Shown here piece after piece: positions 47,682 to 56,368 of a stretch of 64,000 nucleotides of DNA (position 1 is its first letter; the number at the start of each line of letters is the position of its first letter). Below the pieces are notes generated by a model. The model did no database searches. It was not told the DNA's origin and saw only the letters and a program-made list of their open reading frames with translations. The stretch spans positions 14,199 to 78,198 of the forward strand of contig NZ_JBEPAK010000006.1 of assembly GCF_040298565.1 (NCBI RefSeq). The letters run 5' to 3'. The stretch comes from Kitasatospora sp040298565 (GTDB taxonomy: Bacteria; Actinomycetota; Actinomycetes; Streptomycetales; Streptomycetaceae). Made by a program: the position numbers and the translations under genes.

Positions 47682-48299
47682 CTACCGGGCGGCCAGGTGC
47701 TCCTCGACCATCCGCACGAAGTAGGCGTGCACGCGGTGGTCGCCGGTGAGCTCCGGGTGGAACGAGGTGGCCAGCAGGTTGCCCTGACGCACGGCCACGA
47801 TCCGGCTCTCCGGGCCGTCCGCCGCGGGCAGCTCGGCCAGCACCTCGACGCCTGCGCCGACCGCCTCGACCCAGGGGGCGCGGATGAAGACGCCGTGCAC
47901 CGGCGCGTCGTCCAGGCCCTTGAAGGCGATCCCGGACTCGAAGGACTCGTTCTGGCGCCCGAAGGCGTTGCGGCGCACCGTCATGTCGATGCCGCCGACG
48001 CTCTCCTGGTCCTCCCGGCCGTCGAGGATCTTGTCGGCCAGCATGATCATGCCCGCGCAGGTGCCGTACACCGGCATCCCGGCGGCGACCCGCTCGCGCA
48101 CCGGGTCCATCACGCCGAACAGCAGCGCCAGCTTGGACATGGTGGTGGACTCCCCGCCGGGGATCACCAGCGCGTCGACCTCGGCCAGCTCCTCGGCACG
48201 GCGCACCGGACGGGCGAGCGCGTCGGCCTCGGCCAGCGCCACCAGGTGCTCGCGGACGTCGCCCTGGAGGGCGAGGACGCCGATGACTGGAGTGCTCAC
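47682..48299 (-). CDS. pdxT: PdxT, glutaminase subunit of pyridoxal 5'-phosphate synthase
   Basis: 205 aa class I glutaminase: VIPGGESTTMSKLA, nucleophile in YGTCAGMIML and the His-Glu pair in ATSFHPELTGD. Supplies ammonia to PdxS. GTG at 48299 has an AGAGG nine bases upstream, better than an upstream TTG. It follows pdxS by 114 bp and precedes yebC by 90 bp. Confidence 0.96.
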   Translation of the reverse strand: MSTPVIGVLALQGDVREHLVALAEADALARPVRRAEELAEVDALVIPGGESTTMSKLALLFGVMDPVRERVAAGMPVYGTCAGMIMLADKILDGREDQESVGGIDMTVRRNAFGRQNESFESGIAFKGLDDAPVHGVFIRAPWVEAVGAGVEVLAELPAADGPESRIVAVRQGNLLATSFHPELTGDHRVHAYFVRMVEEHLAAR

Positions 48300-48413
48300 G
48301 GTCTTCAACCTCTATCGATCGTTGCTACGGGAATGCGCGGCACGGCCCGCCGCGCGCTCGGGCGCGACGGCGGGCCAGGTGTGCCGGGGTGCCGGTCTAC
48401 GGGCGGCGGGCGA

Positions 48414-49325
48414 CTACCAGCCGCGGTTGGCGTAGCGCTCGGTCTCCGGCAGGGTGTCGCAGTTGATGCCGACCATGGCCTCGCCGAGGTTGCGGGAGGC
48501 GTCCGCGATGATCTTCGGGTCGTCGTAGAAGGTGGTGGCCTTCACGATGGCGGCGGCGCGCTTGGCCGGGTCGCCCGACTTGAAGATGCCGGAGCCGACG
48601 AAGACGCCCTCGGCGCCCAGCTGGCGCATCAGCGCGGCGTCGGCGGGGGTGGCCACGCCACCGGCGGAGAACAGCACGACCGGCAGCTTGCCCAGCTCGG
48701 CGACCTCCTTGACCAGCTCGTACGGGGCGCGCAGCTCCTTGGCGGCGGCGTACAGCTCGTTGTGGTCGAGGGCGCGCAGGTGGCCGATCTCGTTCTTGAT
48801 CTGGCGCAGGTGGCGGACGGCCTCGACGACGTTGCCGGTGCCGGCCTCACCCTTCGAGCGGATCATGGCCGCGCCCTCGGCGATGCGGCGCAGGGCCTCG
48901 CCCAGGTTGGTGGCACCGCAGACGAAGGGGGTGGTGAAGGCCCACTTGTCGGAGTGGTTGACCTCGTCGGCCGGGGTCAGCACCTCGGACTCGTCGATGT
49001 AGTCGACACCGAGCGACTGCAGGACCTGGGCCTCGACGAAGTGGCCGATGCGGGACTTGGCCATCACCGGGATGGAGACCGCGCCGATGATCTCCTCGAT
49101 CATGTTCGGGTCCGACATGCGGGCCACGCCGCCGTCCTTGCGGATGTCGGCCGGAACCCGCTCCAGGGCCATGACGGCCACCGCGCCGGCGTCCTCGGCG
49201 ATCTTCGCCTGCTCGGCGTTGACCACGTCCATGATCACACCGCCCTTGAGCTGCTCGGCCATTCCGCGCTTGACCCGGGCGGTACCGATCTGCGGCTGGT
49301 CTGCGGTGGTGGGGGTGGTGGACAC
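48414..49325 (-). CDS. pdxS: PdxS, synthase subunit of pyridoxal 5'-phosphate synthase
   Basis: 303 aa (beta/alpha)8 barrel: KRGMAEQLKGGVIMDVVNAE, VMALERVPADIRKDGGVARM, catalytic lysines in GVIMDVV-region neighbours and VMAKSRIGHFVEAQVL, and LFSAGGVATPADAALMR. Builds PLP from ribose 5-phosphate, glyceraldehyde 3-phosphate and ammonia. GTG start with GAGG six bases ahead. Promoter-like boxes stand just upstream. Confidence 0.98.
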   Translation of the reverse strand: MSTTPTTADQPQIGTARVKRGMAEQLKGGVIMDVVNAEQAKIAEDAGAVAVMALERVPADIRKDGGVARMSDPNMIEEIIGAVSIPVMAKSRIGHFVEAQVLQSLGVDYIDESEVLTPADEVNHSDKWAFTTPFVCGATNLGEALRRIAEGAAMIRSKGEAGTGNVVEAVRHLRQIKNEIGHLRALDHNELYAAAKELRAPYELVKEVAELGKLPVVLFSAGGVATPADAALMRQLGAEGVFVGSGIFKSGDPAKRAAAIVKATTFYDDPKIIADASRNLGEAMVGINCDTLPETERYANRGW

Positions 49326-49351
49326 GTGAGACCTCACTCGAGAATGAACCA

Positions 49352-49380
49352 GTGCTATCGCCCTATGGTAGGCGGACCAA
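49352..49380 (-). promoter_or_regulatory. probable pdxS promoter
   Basis: TTGGTC and TAGCAC on the minus strand, 17 bp apart, 26 bases before the GTG. The intervening CTACCATAGGG is AT-richer than average. No MocR/PdxR site was recognised. Confidence 0.5.
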
Positions 49381-49454
49381 GTGACCCCTCCATGTGCCAC
49401 CAAGTCCAGCCAGGACGACGGGATGCGACAAACGGGCCGTATCCGGGGACCAGC

Positions 49455-50000
49455 CTAAGCAGGCGCTCCCTCGGGGGTGAGGGCGGGCGGCGGGGCGTCG
49501 TCCATCTCGAAGGCCAGGGGGAACGGCGCCTTCCCCGCCAGCCGGAAGTAGCGGACCAGCCGGTGCTCCCGCACCGCCCGCGCCGCCCGGACCGCGTCGT
49601 TGTGGAAGCGCCGGGCCATCGGCACCCGCCGCACCGCGGCCGTCAGATCACGGACGGCCTCCTCGCCCCCCGGCTCGGCCACCAGCGCCGCCACCTGCTC
49701 CGGCTCCTCGAACACCGCCCGCAGTGCCAGGCTCAGCTGGCTCTCCGCCACCTCGCGGTGCTCGTCCTCGGCCTGCCGGGCCGCGTGCGCCGCGTCCAGC
49801 AGCAGCAGCGAGGCCGCCGGGTCCAGCAAGGAGGACGTCGCCAGCTCCATCGCCACCGAGGCGCGCCGCACCAGCTGCGCGTCCAGCGCCGCCCGCGCCG
49901 CGTCGATCCTGGCGTGCAGCCGGTCCAGGCGCCCGGCCGTCCAACTCAGGTACATGCCGAACAGCACCACGGCCACGCCGGCCCAGATCCAGGTAGTCAC
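49455..50000 (-). CDS. LemA-like membrane-anchored protein
   Basis: 181 aa: one N-terminal helix (WIWAGVAVVLFGMYLSW), then helical RLDRLHARIDAARAALDAQL followed by RRASVAMELA, which resembles the LemA pattern of an Asp-x-Gln-Leu-x-Arg-Arg stretch. The rest is helical and charged with a Pro-rich end. Topology likely N-out. GTG start without a good SD. Sits between pdxS and the tautomerase-like gene; function unknown. Confidence 0.6.
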   Translation of the reverse strand: MTTWIWAGVAVVLFGMYLSWTAGRLDRLHARIDAARAALDAQLVRRASVAMELATSSLLDPAASLLLLDAAHAARQAEDEHREVAESQLSLALRAVFEEPEQVAALVAEPGGEEAVRDLTAAVRRVPMARRFHNDAVRAARAVREHRLVRYFRLAGKAPFPLAFEMDDAPPPALTPEGAPA

Positions 50001-50028
50001 GGGCCGCTACGTTACCGGGTGTCACGGG

Positions 50029-50397
50029 TCACCCCTGGGCGGTCGCGCTGCGGTAGCTCTCCCGGTCGATGTCGGCGACGTCCACGGCGGTGAACAGCCG
50101 CACGCCGGGCCCCGGCTTCACGTGCTCGGCCAGCAGCGCCAGGACGCCCTCGCTGAGCGCCGCCTTCGCCTCCGGCGTGCGACCGGGGAAGATCCGGAAC
50201 TCGACGAGGACCTGCGCGTCCGCCGCGGTGCCGGTCGTCCCCACGACGAGCAGCTCGCCCTGCCGGAACACCGTCTTGCACGACTCCGGCTTCGCGTCGA
50301 TGGTCTCCTCCGCGAGCCGGTTGATCGCCCGGCCGAGCGCCGCCGGGTCGAAGGTGCCGGCCAGGCTGGACGAGTAGTCGACGGAGATCTGCGGCAT
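50029..50397 (-). CDS. 5-carboxymethyl-2-hydroxymuconate isomerase-like tautomerase
   Basis: 122 aa. Begins MPQISVDYSSSLAG: proline directly after the initiator, as needed for the catalytic Pro-1 of this superfamily, which is why ATG at 50397 is chosen over one four codons upstream. VEFRIFPGRTPEAKAALSEG and FTAVDVADIDRESYR fit the CHMI group. No homoprotocatechuate pathway genes are near, so its substrate is open. Confidence 0.75.
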   Translation of the reverse strand: MPQISVDYSSSLAGTFDPAALGRAINRLAEETIDAKPESCKTVFRQGELLVVGTTGTAADAQVLVEFRIFPGRTPEAKAALSEGVLALLAEHVKPGPGVRLFTAVDVADIDRESYRSATAQG

Positions 50398-50564
50398 CGT
50401 TGCCCCCATGGGTCGCGGTGGTGCGGTGGACCGACCCTAACGCCGCGGACACCCGGCCGGCCCACGGGCCCTCCGTCCGCGGCTCCCGGGGCGCGGCCCG
50501 TACGCCGACCGGCCCCGGCTCAGTCCCGACCGGCCCTCGGCTCAGTCCCGGACCGGCCCCCGGC

Positions 50565-51749
50565 TCAGTCCCGGGCCAGCCCGAACCGGCCGCGCCGCCC
50601 GCTGCGGACGTCCTCCTCGACCACCGCCGCCTCCCCGGCCGTCACCGTCTCGTACACCGCCAGGATGTCCGCGCCCACCGTCGACCAGTCGAACCTCCGC
50701 ACGTGCCGCGAGGCCGCCTCGCGCAGCTGCTCCAGCCGCCGCGGGTCGCCCAGCAGCCGCAGCGCCGTACGGGCCAGCGCGTCCGCGTCCTCCACCGGGA
50801 ACAGCTCCCCGGCGTCCCCGCCGTCCAGCACCTGCTTGAACGCGTCCAGGTCGCTCGCCAGCACCGGCGCACCCGCCGACATCGCCTCGACCAGGATGAT
50901 CCCGAAGCTCTCGCCACCGGTGTTCGGCGCCACGTAGAGGTCCACGCTGCGCAGCAGCCGGGCCTTCTCCCGGTCGGACACCATCCCGAGGAACTCCACC
51001 TGCGCGCGGACCTCGGGCGCCAGACCGGCGACGGCCTCCTCCTCGTCGCCCTTGCCGGCCACCAGCAGCCGCACGCCCGGCCGCTCGGCCAGGATCGCCG
51101 GCAGCGCGGCCAGCAGCGTCGGCAGTCCCTTGCGCGGTTCGTTGATGCGGCCGATGAAGCCGATCGTGCCGGGCTCGCCCCCGGCCGCGTTGCCGGTCCA
51201 CCGGGGGTCCGGCTCGGCGTCCGCGAAGAAGCCGACGTCCACGCCGTTCGGGATCACCACCGCGTCCCCGCCCAGGTGCTCCACCAGGGTGCGCCGGGCG
51301 TACTCCGACACCGCGATCCGGGCCCGCATCTTCTCCAGCCCCGGCTGGAGGATCGGCGAGGCCGCGATCATCGCCCGCGAGCGCGGGTTCGAGGTGTGGA
51401 AGGTGCCCACCATCGGCCCGGTCGCCGACCAGGCGGCCAGCATCGACAGGCTCGGCGAGGCCGGCTCGTGCACGTGCAGGATGTCGAAGCGCCCCTCGCG
51501 CAGCCACCGCCGCACCCGCGCCGCCGACAGGATGCCGAAACTCAGCCGCGCCACCGACCCGTTGTACGGCACCGCCACCGCCCGCCCGGCCGAGACCACG
51601 TACGGCGGCAGCGCCTCGTCGTCCTCGGCCGGCGCCAGCACCGACACCTGGTGCCCCAGGGCGATCAGGTGCTCGGCCAGGTCCCGGATGTGGAACTGCA
51701 CCCCGCCGGGGACGTCCCAGTCGTACGGGCAGACAATGCCGATCTTCAC
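50565..51749 (-). CDS. pimA: PimA-type phosphatidylinositol alpha-mannosyltransferase
   Basis: 394 aa GT4 enzyme of GT-B fold. N-terminal KIGIVCPYDWDVPGGVQFHI, then DILHVHEPASPSLSM, GTFHTSNPRSR, donor-side GFIGRINEPRKGLPTLLAAL and NTGGESFGIILVEAMSAGAP, including the E-x7-E motif. It adds the first mannose from GDP-mannose to phosphatidylinositol at the inner membrane leaflet. GTG with GAGGA four bases ahead. Gene order pgsA-acyltransferase-pimA matches that of mycobacteria. Confidence 0.93.
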   Translation of the reverse strand: MKIGIVCPYDWDVPGGVQFHIRDLAEHLIALGHQVSVLAPAEDDEALPPYVVSAGRAVAVPYNGSVARLSFGILSAARVRRWLREGRFDILHVHEPASPSLSMLAAWSATGPMVGTFHTSNPRSRAMIAASPILQPGLEKMRARIAVSEYARRTLVEHLGGDAVVIPNGVDVGFFADAEPDPRWTGNAAGGEPGTIGFIGRINEPRKGLPTLLAALPAILAERPGVRLLVAGKGDEEEAVAGLAPEVRAQVEFLGMVSDREKARLLRSVDLYVAPNTGGESFGIILVEAMSAGAPVLASDLDAFKQVLDGGDAGELFPVEDADALARTALRLLGDPRRLEQLREAASRHVRRFDWSTVGADILAVYETVTAGEAAVVEEDVRSGRRGRFGLARD

Positions 51750-51789
51750 GGGTTCCTCAAGCTCCTTCGGACGGGTCGTACGGGCGGGC

Positions 51790-52764
51790 TCAGGACCCGG
51801 AGGCCTCGGCCGCGGACTCCACGGCCGGCTCGGCCGCCGACTGCGCGCGCACCGCGGGCGCGGCGCCCACGGCCTCACGGACCGGCAGGTCGGCCAGCCA
51901 GAACCGCTGCAGCATGTGCCAGTCCTGGGGGTGCTCGCGGATCCCCCGCTCCCACACCCGCGCCATCGCCTGGGTCATCGCCTGGGTCCGCTCCTTGCGG
52001 CCGCCCTCCTCGGGCGCCACCACCTCGGGGTGGATCCGCGCCCGCATCACCGGGCCGTCGTACCAGAGCGTCACCGGCAGCAGCGCCGCCCCGGTCCGCT
52101 GGCACAGCGCGGCCGGCCCGGCCGGCATCCGGGTCGCCTCGCCGAAGAAGGACACCTCCAGCCCCGCCTCCGACAGGTCCCGGTCCCCCACCAGGCAGAC
52201 CAGCCGGCCCTCCCGCAGCCTCCGCGCCAGCGTGCCGATCACGTTCACCGAGCCCCCGGTCAGCGCCAGGACCTCCATGCCCTGGCCCTCCCGGAACGCC
52301 ACGAAGCGGTCGAACAGCCGCTCCGGCTTCAGCCGCTCCGCGACCGTGGTGAACGGGTAGCCCTGCTGCGCGACCCAGGTGCCCGCCAGGTCCCAGTTGC
52401 CCATGTGCGGCAGCGCTATCACCGCGCCCCGCCCGGCCTCCATCGGCTCCCGGAGGTTCTCGAAGCCCTCCACCCGGACGTCCCGGGCCACCCTCGCCCG
52501 GCTCCACACCGGCAGCCGGAAGGACTCCATCCAGTACCGCAGGTACGAGCGCATCCCGGCGCGCGACAGGGAGCGCAGCGCGGCCTCGTCCAGCTCCGGA
52601 CGGACCCGGCGCAGATTCGCCTCCAGCTGGAGCACCCGCTTGCCGCGCCGGCGCCACGCGTAGTCCGCCAGCCGGTCGAACAGCCCCCGCGCCACCGGCT
52701 CCGGCAGGTGCTTCAGCACCGCCCACCCCAGCGCGTACGCCCAGTACACCAGTCGGTCCGTCAC
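51790..52764 (-). CDS. Phosphatidylinositol mannoside acyltransferase (PatA-like)
   Basis: 324 aa LpxL/HtrB-type acyltransferase. Catalytic H-x4-D in LPHMGNWDLAG, plus AGRGAVIA, RLVCLVGDRDLSEAG and AALLPVTLWYDGP. In mycobacteria PatA places palmitate on the mannose of PIM. GTG start lies 16 bp after pgsA; pimA follows 40 bp on. C-terminal Ala/Glu-rich tail. Confidence 0.92.
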   Translation of the reverse strand: MTDRLVYWAYALGWAVLKHLPEPVARGLFDRLADYAWRRRGKRVLQLEANLRRVRPELDEAALRSLSRAGMRSYLRYWMESFRLPVWSRARVARDVRVEGFENLREPMEAGRGAVIALPHMGNWDLAGTWVAQQGYPFTTVAERLKPERLFDRFVAFREGQGMEVLALTGGSVNVIGTLARRLREGRLVCLVGDRDLSEAGLEVSFFGEATRMPAGPAALCQRTGAALLPVTLWYDGPVMRARIHPEVVAPEEGGRKERTQAMTQAMARVWERGIREHPQDWHMLQRFWLADLPVREAVGAAPAVRAQSAAEPAVESAAEASGS

Positions 52765-52780
52765 CGCAGGACGCCCCCCA

Positions 52781-53428
52781 TCAGCTCCCGGCCGCCGCTC
52801 GGTCGGCCTCGAACGCCTCCCGGCGCACCGTCAGCATCCGCTGGAACACCGTCACCAGGCTGCCCGCCGCCACCAGCCACAGCGCCACCGGCAGCAGCCA
52901 CTCCACGTACGGCACCCCGAACTCGTGCAGACCCGCGACCCCGGCCGCCACCAGGCTGGCCACCAGCCGCTCGGCCCGCTCCACCAGTCCCGACACGTCG
53001 CACGGCAGGCCCTGGCTCTCCGCCCGCGCCTTGGTGTACGACACCACCAGACCGCTCGCCAGGCAGAAGATCGCCACCGCGCACAGCAGGTTGTCGTCGC
53101 CCTTGCCCGCGTACCACATCGCCAGGCCGCCGAAGATCGCCGCGTCCGCGACCCGGTCCAGCGTGGAGTCCAGGAAGGCCCCCCACCGGGTGCTCCGGCC
53201 CAGCTGGCGGGCCATGTTGCCGTCCACCAGGTCCGAGAAGATGAAGAGCGTGATCGTGATGGTGCCCCAGAAGAACTCGCCGCGCGGGAAGAACACCAGC
53301 GCACCGGCCACCGAACCGGCGGTGCCGACCAGCGTCACGGCGTCCGGGCTCACGCCCAGGCGGATCAGGAACGCGGCGAACGGGGTGAGGACACGTGTGA
53401 AGAAGGCACGCGCGTATTTGTTGAGCAT
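52781..53428 (-). CDS. pgsA: Phosphatidylinositol phosphate synthase (PgsA1-like)
   Basis: 215 aa with about six membrane helices and the CDP-alcohol phosphotransferase motif SDLVDGNMARQLG followed by GAFLDSTLDRVAD (D-x2-D-G-x2-A-R-x8-G-x3-D-x3-D). Joins CDP-diacylglycerol and inositol phosphate, first step to PI and PIMs. ATG at 53428; longer frames run into the intergenic gap. First gene of the pgsA-patA-pimA unit. Confidence 0.93.
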   Translation of the reverse strand: MLNKYARAFFTRVLTPFAAFLIRLGVSPDAVTLVGTAGSVAGALVFFPRGEFFWGTITITLFIFSDLVDGNMARQLGRSTRWGAFLDSTLDRVADAAIFGGLAMWYAGKGDDNLLCAVAIFCLASGLVVSYTKARAESQGLPCDVSGLVERAERLVASLVAAGVAGLHEFGVPYVEWLLPVALWLVAAGSLVTVFQRMLTVRREAFEADRAAAGS

Positions 53429-53684
53429 GGCCTTCCCAGCCGCTCCGATCTGCCCGGTACCCGCCTGGCGCAACACGCGCTGCAGACGGCCGGACGGATG
53501 AGCCCGTCCGGCGCACCCATCGTAGCCACGCCGGGGACACCCTCCGTCGCACGCACCGCCGTACGGGACCGGGGCCACCGCCCGCACACGGGCGGTCACC
53601 GGGGCGCCGCAGAACACGCGCGGGGAACGACACCCGACCCTAGACTGCGATGGACAAGCCTCGGCGCCACGGGAGGAGACCCCG

Positions 53685-55733
53685 ATGCCCGACCGCAGCA
53701 CGGTACGAGCCGGCCAGGCACCCGCCGTCAACGGCCCCCGGGACCTGCGCAACGTCGTCCTGATCGGCTCCAGCGGTGTGGGCAAGACCACCCTCGCCGA
53801 ATCCCTCGCCCTCGCCGCCGGCGCCGTCGGCCGCGCCGGCCGGGTCGCCGACGGCACCACCGTCTCCGACCACGAGGAGATCGAGCACCAGCAGCAGCGC
53901 TCCGTCCAGCTCTCGCTGCTCCCGCTCGAGTGGAAGGGCGTCAAGATCAACCTGCTCGACCCGCCCGGCCACCCCGACTTCACCGCCGACCTGCGGGCCG
54001 CCCTGCACGCCGCCGATGCGGCCGTCTTCGTCGTCTCCGCCACCGACCCGGTCACCGCCCCCACCCGAGCCCTCTGGCGCGAGTGCGCCGCCGAGGGCAT
54101 CCCGCGCGCCATCGCCGTCGCCAAACTCGACCTCGCCCGCAGCAGCTTCGCCGACATCCTCACCGCCTGCCACGACGCCTTCGAGCTCGGCCCGGACACC
54201 CTCCGCCCGCTGTTCCTGCCCGTCGTCCACGACGGACACCCCGACGGCAGCGTCGACCTGCTCACCGGCGACACCTACGGCGACGCCACCCCGCTCCCCG
54301 ACACCGGCCCGGCCCACGACAGCCTCGTCGAGGCCATCTCCGGCCAGGACGACGCCCTCATGGAGCGCTACCTCGCCGGCGAGCCCCTCGACACCGACTC
54401 CCTGGAAGCGGGCATGCGCCGCGAGGTCCTCGCCTGCGCCCTCCACCCGGCCGTCCCCACCAGCGAGAACGGCCTCGGCGCCGCCGAACTCCTCGACCTC
54501 GTCGCCCACACCTTCCCCGACCCCACCGAACGCACCCGCCCCGCCCCCGCCTGCGACCCCGACGCCCCGCTCGCCGCCCAGGTCGTCCGCGTCACCGGCG
54601 ACGCCTACGTGGGCCGGATCAGCCTGCTGCGCGTGTACGCCGGCACCCTGCGCCCCGACACCAAGATCCACCTGGTCGGCCCCGCCCACGCCGCGGACCA
54701 GAACGGCGACGAACGCGTCACCGCCCTCAGCAGCCCCTTCGGCAAGCTCCAGCGCCCCGTCCCGCACGCCGTCGCCGGCGACCTCGTCTGCGCCGCCAAA
54801 CTCACCAGCGCCCGGGCCGGCGACACCGTCCACGAGCCCGGCCACCCGGTCGAACTCGACGGCTGGACCCTCCCCGAGCCCCTGCTGCCGATCGCCGTCG
54901 AAGCCCACAGCAAGGCCGACGACGACAAGCTCTCCCAGGCCCTCACCCGGCTCACCGCCGAGGACCCGGCCCTGCGCCTGGAACAGAACCCCGACACCCA
55001 CCAGCTCGTCCTCTGGTGCACCGGCGAGGCCCACGCCGACGTCGTCCTCGACCGACTGCGCACCCGCCACGGCGTCCACGTCGACACCGTCGAGCCCAAG
55101 GTCGCCCTGCGCGAGACCTTCGGCACCGCCGCCGCCGGCCACGGCCGCCTGGTCAAGCAGTCCGGCGGCCACGGCCAGTACGCCATCTGCGACCTCGAGG
55201 TCGAACCCCTTCCCGCCGGCTCCGGGTTCGAGTTCCAGGAACACGTCGTCGGCGGCGCCGTCCCCAAGCACTTCATCCCGTCCGTCGAGAAGGGCGTCCG
55301 CGCCCAGCTCGCCAAGGGCGTCGCCACCGGCCACCCGCTGGTCGACGTCCGGGTCACCCTCACCGACGGCAAGGCGCACTCCGTCGACTCCTCCGACGCC
55401 GCCTTCCAGAACGCCGCCGCGCTCGCCCTGCGCGACGCCGCCGAGCACGCCGTCATCCGGCTGCTCGAACCCGTCGCCGCCGTCAGCGTCCTGCTGCCGG
55501 ACGAGTACCTCGGCGCCGTGCTCGGCGACCTCTCCGCCCGCCGGGGCAGGGTCCTCGGCACCGAGACGGGCGGGACGGGCCTCACCCTGCTGCGTGCCGA
55601 GGTCCCCGAACTCGAACTCGTCCGGTACCCGCTGGACCTGCGCTCGCTCACCCACGGCACGGCCGAGTTCTCCCGGGCCTACCTGCGCCACGAGCCCATG
55701 CCCACCGCGCTGGCCGGGCGCTACACCGACTGA
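53685..55733 (+). CDS. EF-G-like translational GTPase (FusA2-like)
   Basis: 682 aa, five-domain EF-G plan. G1 GSSGVGKTT (28-36), G3 DPPGHPDF (92-99), G4 reads AKLD (146-149), where mycobacterial FusA2 has TKLD and EF-G has NKxD. Domain IV and V are full length (GGAVPKHFIPSVEKGVRAQL). FusA2-type proteins do not replace EF-G; their role is unsettled. The switch I region is shorter and less conserved than in EF-G. GGGAGGAG stands nine bases ahead of ATG. Divergent from pgsA; its end overlaps the facing DCC gene by 13 bp. Confidence 0.9.
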   Translation: MPDRSTVRAGQAPAVNGPRDLRNVVLIGSSGVGKTTLAESLALAAGAVGRAGRVADGTTVSDHEEIEHQQQRSVQLSLLPLEWKGVKINLLDPPGHPDFTADLRAALHAADAAVFVVSATDPVTAPTRALWRECAAEGIPRAIAVAKLDLARSSFADILTACHDAFELGPDTLRPLFLPVVHDGHPDGSVDLLTGDTYGDATPLPDTGPAHDSLVEAISGQDDALMERYLAGEPLDTDSLEAGMRREVLACALHPAVPTSENGLGAAELLDLVAHTFPDPTERTRPAPACDPDAPLAAQVVRVTGDAYVGRISLLRVYAGTLRPDTKIHLVGPAHAADQNGDERVTALSSPFGKLQRPVPHAVAGDLVCAAKLTSARAGDTVHEPGHPVELDGWTLPEPLLPIAVEAHSKADDDKLSQALTRLTAEDPALRLEQNPDTHQLVLWCTGEAHADVVLDRLRTRHGVHVDTVEPKVALRETFGTAAAGHGRLVKQSGGHGQYAICDLEVEPLPAGSGFEFQEHVVGGAVPKHFIPSVEKGVRAQLAKGVATGHPLVDVRVTLTDGKAHSVDSSDAAFQNAAALALRDAAEHAVIRLLEPVAAVSVLLPDEYLGAVLGDLSARRGRVLGTETGGTGLTLLRAEVPELELVRYPLDLRSLTHGTAEFSRAYLRHEPMPTALAGRYTD

Positions 55734-56152
55734 GTGCTCCCGGCACGCCGGGGCAGCGCGCACGCCGCCGTGCCCCCCGGCATCCGGTGCCGGTTGCGCG
55801 CCACCCACCGGTACACCAGCGCCGCCACCGGCCGCACCGGCGCCAGGGTCAGCACCGCCCCGAGGTACGCCCACGCGCCCCCGGAGCGCATCAGCAGCCG
55901 CGCCACCGCCTGCGCGCCCCCGTACACCCGGCCCGCCGGCGTCACCCACAGCACCTCGCGCTCGGCCCGCTCGGCCGACACCTCGCCCCGGCCGCCCGCG
56001 AGCGCGTCCAGCTCCGCCAGCCCGGCGAACTGGAACGGCACCGCCTCCCAGCCCCCCGAGGCCAGCGTCTGCCGCAGGTACCGCTCCGCCCACCGCGCGC
56101 AGGACGAGCAGAACGCGCAGTCCCCGTCGAAGACCAGCACCGGATCCTTCAT
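55721..56152 (-). CDS. DCC-family thiol-disulfide oxidoreductase-like protein (DUF393)
   Basis: 143 aa, begins with VLVFDGDCAFCSSCARW, the D-x-x-C-x-x-C signature, and has FQFAGLAELDALAGGRGEVS and GAQAVARLLM, typical of the YuxK/DUF393 group. Role unknown; often membrane-associated. ATG at 56152 has AAGGGGG five bases ahead. Its stop overlaps the end of the EF-G-like gene. Confidence 0.88.
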   Translation of the reverse strand: MKDPVLVFDGDCAFCSSCARWAERYLRQTLASGGWEAVPFQFAGLAELDALAGGRGEVSAERAEREVLWVTPAGRVYGGAQAVARLLMRSGGAWAYLGAVLTLAPVRPVAALVYRWVARNRHRMPGGTAACALPRRAGSTQSV

Positions 56153-56368
56153 CACAGCCCCCTTCGCCATTCCGTCACCGTCCATCCTCCTCCGCCCCCG
56201 CCCGGCCGGTCCGGGCGGGTATCGACCTGCCGGAAGCTGGGCATCATGCCCCTCAGGCCGGGTGTGGCCCGATCGTGACGGTTCGTGACGGCACTTCAGA
56301 CGATCATCCGCGCGGGGGTGCCACGGCACGGTAACCTGCCGCTGACAAGGGGAGGAGGGGACGCCACC

